Below, in pieces: positions 56,536-64,000 of a stretch of 64,000 nt of DNA. A program made the translations under genes and the position numbers. This DNA comes from Amaranthus tricolor (Eukaryota; Streptophyta; Magnoliopsida; Caryophyllales; Amaranthaceae). The stretch covers positions 11,823,829 to 11,887,828 of the forward strand of contig NC_080059.1 of assembly GCF_026212465.1 (NCBI RefSeq), read 5' to 3'. Position 1 is the stretch's first letter. Each line of letters begins with the position of its first letter. Below the pieces are notes generated by a model. It saw only the letters and a program-made list of their open reading frames with translations, was not told the DNA's origin and searched no databases.

Positions 56536-59500
56536 ATGAAAAAAGACCGTTCTTGGATGTATGGAAGCATTGAATCGTTAGAATTTATTGATGGCGTATT
56601 AGAATTTTGTAGTATTGCAGTTGAACATCAAGTTAGGACGGGGGAGGTTGGTTTTTATTGCCCATGTGTCACTTGTGGCAATGTATCAAAGTTAGATAGT
56701 GTTCATATCCTTAGGAAGTACATACTTCGACGTGGGTTTAGGCCTCAATATTATGTTTGGGTTTAGCATGGTGAGGAGGGAGTTTACAAAGAGAAAAGTG
56801 TTGTTGAGGACGTAGTAGATCGTGTTGATGGGTATGAGACAGATGAAGAGAATGTCGATGAGGATGTGGATCGTGTTGATGAGATGATGGAGGGAGTCGA
56901 GGATGAGTTAGGAAAACGTCCTCATATTTTTGAATTGTTGACGGAGATTTCTCAAAGGCCTTTGTACCCTGGATGAACAAAGTTCACCAAACTAACAGCA
57001 GTGTTGACAATTTTCAACATTAAGTCAAAGTTTAATTGGAGTGACGCTAGTTTCACAATGTTATTAGAAGCGTTAGGTGAAATGTTTCTTGAGGGAAATG
57101 AACTTCCAACGTCAATATATTATGCCAAAAAGCTCATGTGTCCTTTTGGCTTAGAGTACCAGAAGACTCATGCGTGTCCGAATGATTGTGTATATTGTAT
57201 CGGAATGAAAACGAGAACTTAGAAGAGTGTCTTGGGTGTGGGTTATCGCGCTACAAGCGTAAAGGGGCTCGGGATGCTAAAGGGCCCCCGGCTAAGGTAT
57301 TGTGGTATCTTCCAATAATACCTAGATTCAAGCACTTGTTTTCTATAAAGAAAGATGCGTTAAATTTGAGGTGGCATGCAGATAGGGTGAAGAAAGGTCA
57401 CTTGCTCACACATCCATCTGATTCTCCGGAGTGGAAGAGTATTGATATGTTGCATAAGACTTTTTGGGATGAGGTTCGTAATTTAAGGCTCGGACTGTGT
57501 ACGGATGGAATGAGCCCATTCGGCAATCTTAGTTCTCAACATAGTACTTGGCCGGTACTGTTAGTGATCTATAATTTTCCACCTTGGTTGTGTATGAAGC
57601 GTAAGTACAACCTAGCAATGACATAGATGTATATCTTGCACCTCTCGTTGAGGATTTGAGAAAGATGTGGGATGAAGGCGTTTCCGTGTTTGATGCATAT
57701 GCTAATGAGAAGTTCACCTTGCGTGCAATGCTTTTATGCACCATTAATGATTTTCCGGCATATGGCAATTTATCGGGGTATAAGAACAAAGGGAAGAAAG
57801 CATGCCCAATATGTATCGATGACATGGAATCCACGTGGATTCCTAAGTGCAAACACGTATTCATGCACCATCGAAAGTTCCTCCCACGAGATCACCAATA
57901 TCGTAAGAAGAAGAAGATGTTTAACGGGGAGATTGAGGACCGTGTAGCTCGTCGACAGTTGACCGGTTATGAGGTTTATGAAGAGGTTAAGGGAGTTGAG
58001 ACTGTATTTGGTAAAACAAGGCAAGTGCAAGGGGGTGAAGACCAATTATGGAAAAAAGAATCAATCTTTTGGAAGCTTCCATATTGGAGAGATCTACAGG
58101 TTAGGCATTGTCTTGACGTTATGTATATAGAGAAAAATGTATGCGATGCCATACTCGGGACTCTCATGAACATTCCGTGTAAGACAAAGGATGTTAGGGC
58201 CGTGCGAGATTGGTTTGCATGTAAGGGTCTTCGTCCGGAGTTGTGGGCACATGTTAAGGTGAGTATGAAAAGAAATAGAGCTGATGAAGTTGGTGGCAGT
58301 AACAAGGGAAAGGGCGATAAGAAGAAAATGAGTAATGACAAAGTTTATTTGCCTCCAGCTTGCTACACATTGTCCAAAGCAGAGAAGCGGACATTTTGTG
58401 AGTCTTTGTATGGCATTAAGGTTCCGTCTGGGTACTCATCCAACATGAAGAGATTTGTGACCCTAAATGGTGAGCTGAAGTTGGTAAGCACGAAATCTCA
58501 CGATTGCCATGTAATGATGCAAGTGCTCTTACCAATTGCAATTCGTGGAATACTGCCAAAACATGTGAGATATGCTATTACCAAGCTATGTTCGTTCTTC
58601 AACACAATTTGTAGTAAAGTTCTTGATCCCTTTAAACTTGATGCTTTTCAAGTCGACGTGATTATAACTTTATGCAAGTTTGAGATGTATTTTCCACCTT
58701 TTTTCTTTGACATAATGGTTCATCTTATTGTCCATCTCGTTCGTGAGATCAAGCTTTTGGGTCCAGTTTTTTTAAGGTGGTGTTATCCTTTTGAAAGATA
58801 CATGGTTGTTTTACAAAATAAGGTGAGGAATCCAGCACAACCCGAGGGGAGTATGATTCAAGGCACTGTGAGCTATAAGATTAGTAACTTTATAGCCGAG
58901 TATTTAGCCATGGCAAAGCCTGTTAGACTTCCCACCTCTCTATATGAAGGAAGGCTTGAGGGAAAAGGAACAATTGGCTCCAAATCGATCACACCTCCTC
59001 AAGACAGTCTTCTACAAGCACACTTGTATGTGTTGCATTATATTTCTGAAGTCCATCCTGTTTTGAGTGAGCATTTAGATATATTACGCGCAAAATATCC
59101 TTGTAAAGGGGATAGGGAATTGATGCAGTTGCATAACAAGACGTTTATTGATTGGTTTCATAACCGAGTAATAAGTGAAGAACTCAAGGGTGTATCAAAA
59201 ATTGTTAAGTGGTTATCTTTTGGTCCTCGTGATGATTTCAACGAATATGAGGGTTACGATATCAATGGCTTCACATTTTGGACTGAGGGTCAAGATAAGA
59301 AGTCATCTTATCTACAGAATAGTGGGGTTTCTATTTTGGCGTCATCTACATTTTACTCGAGTGCCAAGGATCAAGCGCCGGTTGATGCTAAATTGGTATA
59401 CTACGGGCGGGTACATGAAATATGGGAGCTTGACTACTCTACTTTCACTATTGGTCTTTTCAAATGTAAGTGGGTAGATAATAATCGACGATGCATAAAA

Positions 59501-59818
59501 AATGACGACCCTTGTGGATTCACTCTTGTAGACTTAGCTCGTTTGCGTGATAATGAGGAGCCATTCATACTAGCCACACAAGTCAAGCAAATATTCTACA
59601 TTATAGATCCATCTGATAAAAAATAGTCTATTGTTGTACCGGGAAAAGGAAGCATCCTTGGTATAGGTGATTTTGAGGATGAGGAAGAATATGAAGCTTT
59701 TGAAGATTCCTCTCCCTTTATCAATCCAAAATCAGTGGATCAAGATGATGTAGATGATGTAGATGTTGGTTATATGCATGTAGATTATATTATTGTGTTG
59801 AAGTGTTTAGAATTCTAA
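56536..59818 (+). pseudogene. TNP2-like CACTA transposase, broken
   Basis: ATG 56536 opens a transposase-associated domain (DRSWMYG, EFIDGVLEFCSIAVEHQ, GEVGFYCPCVTCGNVSK, ILRRGFRPQYYVW). TAG stops it at 56764-56766, TGA at 56974-56976, an indel near 57190 shifts frame (ACPNDC then LYRNENENLEEC), and a small deletion with frameshift occurs at about 57605. The rest, open from 57611 to 59626, has the TNP2 core (KKACPICIDDM, HRKFLPRDHQYR, LPYWRDLQVRHCLDVMYIEK), a DUF4218-type block (HLIVHLVREIKLLGPVFLRW) and a DUF4216-type C-part (DLARLRDNEEPFILATQVKQ). A TAG at 59624 precedes an acidic tail. It would catalyse CACTA cut-and-paste; this copy cannot without readthrough and frame repair. Confidence 0.92.
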
Positions 59819-59839
59819 ATTATAGTCATATTCTTAATA

Positions 59840-60110
59840 TTACTTGGTAAGTTGCGATTTGAAGGTTTTTTAAAGCTTTTTTGGAACTTTCGCGCATAAA
59901 GTAGCTCAAACTTGGTTTGTTTTGCATGAAATTTTGCACACAACACCATTTGGTATATATTATTGTGTTGTACGTATTAGAATTTTAAATAATACTCATA
60001 TTCTTAATATTACTTGGTAAGTTGCGATTTTAAGGTTTTTAAAGCTTTTTTGGCACTTTAACACACAACACTATTTTGTTAGAATTGAATTCACGTTCCC
60101 ATGTTCTAAT
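59840..60110. repeat. two copies of the 168-bp CACTA repeat
   Basis: GGTAAGTTGCGATTT recurs at about 59847 and 60015 (168 bp apart), each followed by AAGGTTTT, AAAGCTTTTTTGG and CACACAACAC. The first has the full TAAAGTAGCTCAAACTTGGT block; the second is shortened. It is the same unit as the array at the right edge. Confidence 0.85.
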
Positions 60111-61759
60111 ATATTTCTATTCATACTCTTTCAGGTACTGATATACAATGCATCTTTTCAGAGACGAAATTGTCCCCGAGATTGAGACCTCGGATAATGA
60201 GCATCATAGTTATGACACTAAAGAGGACCAAATTGTTGATACGAGCGTATGGCTGAAGACGCTCCACCACTTAACAATGATTATGACACTGAAGACGTCC
60301 CACCAACGGATGCTCCCACTACCACTATGAAAAGAAAAGTGCGAGATCCTACGAATAACCTCAAAGTCACAGATCCCATGCTTTTGGAATACAATGCATT
60401 GGGTCAACCCTTCGGAAAATGGCGTAGGCAATATGGAAAACAAGCGGGCCTATGTATCTGCAAGATTTCCATATTGTACGCATGGAACGAGGTTCTAGAG
60501 GATTTGAAGATCTCTATGGAATGATGCTGTGGTAAGCAACTTTACTATTTTTATTCATTTAGTTTCATTTTAAAATTAATTTAATTGACACTAATAAATA
60601 TAATTTTTTTTTGTAGAATCTTTTTCACATCGAGAGCGATGAGGATGTGTTTCTTTCAGTTGTTGTTGAAAGATTCAGAGATTTCAAATCCAAGCTAGTA
60701 ACTGGCTGGATCACGAAGAAGCGTGCCCGTACGACCAAAAAGGTCAAAACGGGAAACGAAGGTGGAGAGCAAGCACCTTAGAAGATGCCCTACGAAATAT
60801 GGGGTCACATATCAAAGAAGGAATGGGAGGCTTTTGTTGCCAAAAGAACAACTCCCATTGAAGTTGTAAGTATTCCATATTATATTATAGCTTTTGATTT
60901 GAATTTACTTCTTTTGATTCAATCATTAAACTAATATATGACATTTGATTTCTATTGATTAATTAGAAAAAGCATGGTAAAGCTTCTGAATTAGCAAGAA
61001 AAAGGAAGTTTTACCATCGCTTGGGCCCAAAAACGTACGATAAGGTTCGAAAAGAGTGGGTGGATGCAGGTTTATACCCCAATCAAAGTCCAGCCACGCC
61101 CTCATCTACGACTACCTCTACATCCGTGAATACTCCTGCTAGAGGTCGGGTGCAAGATTGGTATTGCGGGCTTCATTCCCGAGATGCAAGTGGTAAATTT
61201 ACCATTAATGATCCGGAAACGAAGAAGGTTGCTGATGCTGTGGTGAGTTTTGAAATTATTAAGTATATTCTTGATTTGTTTTGTATTTTTTGGCTTTGAT
61301 TTACTTATACTAATTGTTATATATGTCACTTTTTATTTGAACAGATGGGCTGGAAGGAAAAAGAAGCTACGGGGGAGTTCACCCCAAGAGGCAATGTTGA
61401 TGCACTGCATATGGTCTTAGGGAAAGACCACAGAGGGCGGGTAGTCGGAAAAGGAGGCGTCCGCGTGGGGTTAAAGAAGGCATTCGGCAAAGAGTGTGTT
61501 GCTATTCAATCCCGAACGATGCCACCTGATTAAGTAGCAACCCTCCGAGTAGAAATTACGAAGGACGTTCTCACCAAAATGGGACTCGTATTGCAGAATA
61601 TAGGAGCACCCACTGTTGACTTGGCAAACCTGATTGTCGAGGATCAGCAAAGTCAACATGGGGATCCTAACGCTTCGGTCGAGCCAACACCCGAGCCCAT
61701 TACCCCCGTAGCACCCCAGCCCATTACTACCCGTGAAGGGCAAAATCCCACACCGGAGA

Positions 61760-62982
61760 GTAAGACCTGGGAAAATTTGATCCGACCCGAAAATGAACCC
61801 GGGACCCGACCCGACAAAACCCGAACCCGACCGACCCGAAAGTGACTTTATCCGAAACATGACCGACCCGATAATTACCCGACCGGAAACCGACCCGTTT
61901 TGACTGATTTATCAATTTTTAGAGTAATTTCAATGTTAGAATTCATTTCAAATAAAATTTTAGTTTTCAAAGTATCTCAACATATTGAGTATATCACTTG
62001 AACCCTAAAACTCATCAATAGATCTCAAAAAACACGTATTTAACGTCTTTTTAGCCATCGTAATTATTTTTCTTTAAAAACAGGACGTTATAATCATCTT
62101 AATTGAATACATGTATCTTGTTAAATCAGTCAAATGAGTTTTTAATTCTTCTACATTTCAGTAAGCAAATCAATATAATTTATACGAACGTTTCGCACGT
62201 TTGAATGAGCTTTTCAAAAAACAAATGTCGCTACCCTAAATTATAAAACGCGTATCTTATAAGACGAAATAAGTACTTAGTTGTATATCTTTCTGTAACA
62301 CCCCGGCCCCTCGGACCGCTGGTGACTACTCTTGGAGACTGTAGACTAGCCCCACAAACCAACACAAGTCTTTCCAGCGCACTTTGGCCTCACTCATGCG
62401 CACCCGGGAAAACTTCCCAGGAGGTCACCCATCCTAAGATTGCTCTCCACCAAACACGCTTAACTGTAGAGTTCTTAGCAAATGGGCTCCCTAGAAAAGA
62501 AGATGCACCTTGTTTATATGAGTAGTCTATCAATCCTTTTTCAAGCTAAATCTGGGGTATTACACTTTCCAACATGAAAATTGTGAAGATAATTTTAACG
62601 TCATTTTTATCTAACGTTACAATTATAATAAACAAAATAACTTTTATAAAGCGCGTATCTTACAAGTCTTTCAAAATAAGTATTAATTCCCCTATTTTTC
62701 TTGCACTTAAATGAACCTGATATACCAACTATTTTTTGAAAATCGTACATGTAATTTCTCTAATGATTTATTTTAGACATTTTAATGATTTTTTTTATGT
62801 TGAATTAGTCGATTGGATATTCTAATGTTTTATGGTAACCCGTTGGGTCAATCCGAACCTACCCGAAACCCAGAGTGATCCGACCTGAAACTGACCTGAT
62901 CCGAAACTGACCCGACCCGAAAATGACCCGACCGAAATTGATCCGACCCAAAACCCGACCGACCGACCGTTTTCCCAGGTCT
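61760..62982. mobile_element. TIR element rich in GACCCG repeats, nested in CACTA
   Basis: GACCTGGGAAAA (61764-61775) and its exact inverse TTTTCCCAGGTC (62970-62981) bound it. Flanks ACCGGAGA at 61752-61759 and 62983-62990 are identical, an apparent 8-bp duplication, which fits hAT, though four extra bases lie between the left flank and TIR. GACCCGAAA / GACCCGACC words fill both ends in direct orientation. It interrupts a CACTA exon and itself hosts the Cassandra LTR. Confidence 0.6.
62294..62564 (-). mobile_element. Cassandra TRIM solo LTR with 5S-rRNA-like region
   Basis: TGTAACACCCCGGCCCC...GGGGTATTACA, 271 bp, with identical flanks CTTTC (62289-62293, 62565-62569). On the minus strand it contains CAGTTAAGCGTG (62455-62466) and TGGGTGACCTCCTGGGAAGT (62412-62431), which match the 5S rRNA internal promoter region. 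That combination defines Cassandra TRIMs, whose LTRs can be read by RNA polymerase III. A single LTR with intact 5-bp duplication shows LTR-LTR recombination. Confidence 0.85.
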
Positions 62983-63129
62983 ACCGGAGACCATGAACTC
63001 CGTTGCTCAAAATCCGGAGCCAACTCCCGAGCTAGTGGTACAGGTACATAGTTTTTAAATATTGCAGTACTTAATAATTTAAATTGCAACGTGTTTTAAT
63101 ATTTTATTATGATGCTTAATATATAAGCA

Positions 63130-64000
63130 CTTAAAGGTACACAACACTATTCGATTTTATGGGGTTTTAAGCTTTTTTTGGACTTTCGCGCATCAAGTAG
63201 CTCAAACTTGGTTTGTTTTGCACGAAACTTAGCACACAACACTATTTGGTATATATTATTGTGTTGAAATGGTTAGAATTGAAAATAATAGTCATATGCT
63301 AGAAATTACGTGCTAAGTTGTGATTTTATGGGTTTTTAAGCTTTTTTTGGACTTTCGCGCATAAAGTAGCTCAAACTTTGTTTGTTTTGCACGAAACTTG
63401 GCACACAACACTATTTCGTATATATTATTGTATTGAAGTGGTTAGAATTGAAAATAATAGTTATATGCTAGAAATTATGTGCAAACTTGCGATTTTATAG
63501 GTTTCTAAACTTTTTTGGACTTTAGCGCATAAAGTAGCTCAAACTTGGTTTGTTTTGCACGAAACTTGGCACACAACACTATTTGGTATATATTATTGTG
63601 TTAAAGTGGTTAGAATTAAAAATAATAGTCATATGCTAGAAATTACGTGCTAAGTTGCGATTTTATGGGTTTCTAAGCTTTTTTGGACTTTAGCGCATAA
63701 AGTAGCTCAAACTTGGTTTGTTTTGCACGAAACTTGGCACACAACACTATTTGGTATATATTATTGTGTTAAAATAGTTAGAATTGAAAATAATAGTCAT
63801 ATGTTAGAAATTATGTCCTAAGTTGCGATTTTATGGGATTCTAAGCTTTTTTGGACTTTAGCGCATAAAGTAGCTCAAACATGGTTTGTTTTGCACGAAA
63901 CTTGGCACACAACACTATTTGGTATATATTATTGTGTTGAAGTGGTTAGAATTCAAAATAATAGTCATATGCTAGAAATTACGTGCTAAGTTGCGATTTT
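63130..64000. repeat. 168-bp tandem repeat array, continues past the edge
   Basis: At least five consecutive units. The anchor TTTGGTATATATTATTG occurs at 63245, 63414 (TTTCG variant), 63582, 63750 and 63918, so the period is 168-169 bp. Each unit holds GCGCATAAAGTAGCTCAAAC, TTTTGCACGAAACTTGGCAC and AATAATAGTCATATGCTAGA. It lies in the putative intron after the last CACTA exon seen. Confidence 0.95.

Larger units (their letters stand above)
60148..63036 (+). pseudogene. Transposase_24-like (Ptta/En/Spm) second CACTA gene, broken
   Basis: Exons about 60148-60531, 60617-60865, 60967-61242 and 61345 onward have good GT/AG borders. Phrases: MLLEYNALGQPFGKWRRQYG, SEDEDVFLSVVVERF-like text at 60640, MPYEIWGHISKKEWEAFVAK, KRKFYHRLGPKTYDKVRKEW and GWKEKEATGEF. 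Lesions: frameshift near 60245, a 1-nt change near 60510, TAG at 60779-60781, TAA at 61531-61533, and a 1.2-kb insertion splitting the last exon at 61760. Coding resumes at 62983 (NSVAQNPEPTPELVVQ) up to a donor near 63036. Family assignment rests on layout and wording. Confidence 0.75.
55700..64000 (+). mobile_element. CACTA (En/Spm) element, right part beyond the window
   Basis: Holds a leader-like, C/T-rich stretch (about 55880-56090), a TNP2-like pseudogene, a Transposase_24-like pseudogene in the same orientation, internal 168-bp repeats and nested insertions. The order TNP2 then second gene is typical of plant CACTA elements. The terminal CACTA repeat was not found on the left, and the right end is outside the window, so limits are approximate. 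Confidence 0.75.

Noticed and set aside
62401..62470. A true 5S rRNA gene
   Set aside because: Only the internal part resembles 5S; it sits within LTR-like ends with a 5-bp duplication, as in Cassandra.
61765..62980. GACCCGAAA/GACCCGACC repeats as possible telomere-like or CRISPR-like arrays
   Set aside because: The unit is irregular, lacks the plant TTTAGGG telomere word, and is bounded by inverse transposon ends.

Overview
This is an intergenic-rich, AT-rich window from a plant nuclear genome. It carries spliced genes with GT/AG introns, a PLS-type pentatricopeptide repeat (PPR) gene, a 3-ketoacyl-CoA synthase (KCS) gene, and every major class of plant transposable element. The TE families and many Stowaway MITEs fit a eudicot. 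I suspect Caryophyllales, but the sequence alone does not prove it. No bacterial-type features, rRNA genes, canonical tRNA genes or CRISPR arrays were seen.

Region by region: 1-6800 is mostly gene-free. It holds a possible minus-strand gene start near 3300-2100, a 60-bp tandem duplication, small MITE-like repeats and a broken GRF-zinc-finger-like gene. 6827-14293 is a Mutator-like element (MULE-A) with inverted ends and a 9-bp target duplication. It contains a nested 423-bp MULE (MULE-B), a frameshifted GRF-finger gene, a broken MuDR-type transposase N-terminus, and a 2.9-kb solo LTR inserted inside that transposase gene. 15396-18404 is a large single-exon PPR gene, probably functional in an organelle. 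20300-26511 holds fragments of three unrelated host genes (PTB-type splicing factor, a BLISTER-like protein, a PAN/Apple-type protein), with a third MULE (MULE-C), a Stowaway element and a Helitron 3' end among them.

27934-38077 is a Copia complex. A damaged Copia element (A) is fused to the 3' end of a different, very young and intact Copia element (B), whose two 797-bp LTRs differ at about one base. Decayed LINE and Copia fragments follow to about 40100.

41835-54310 is an apparently intact KCS gene for very-long-chain fatty-acid elongation. It has three exons and a second intron of about 10.5 kb packed with Stowaway MITEs and TA microsatellites. From about 55700 to the right edge lies a CACTA (En/Spm) element with broken TNP2-like and Transposase_24-like genes. 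A nested TIR element inside it holds a Cassandra solo LTR (5S-rRNA-like sequence on the minus strand). A 168-bp tandem repeat occurs twice in the middle of the CACTA and in at least five copies at the window edge.

The observation I find most unusual is a 23-bp hyphenated palindrome (arm GTTCGCTGTTA, one C or G, then the mirror arm). It recurs about 16 times, only in the subterminal parts of the three related MULEs. In different elements the arms differ by paired changes that preserve the palindrome, which suggests a conserved binding site or DNA/RNA structure.
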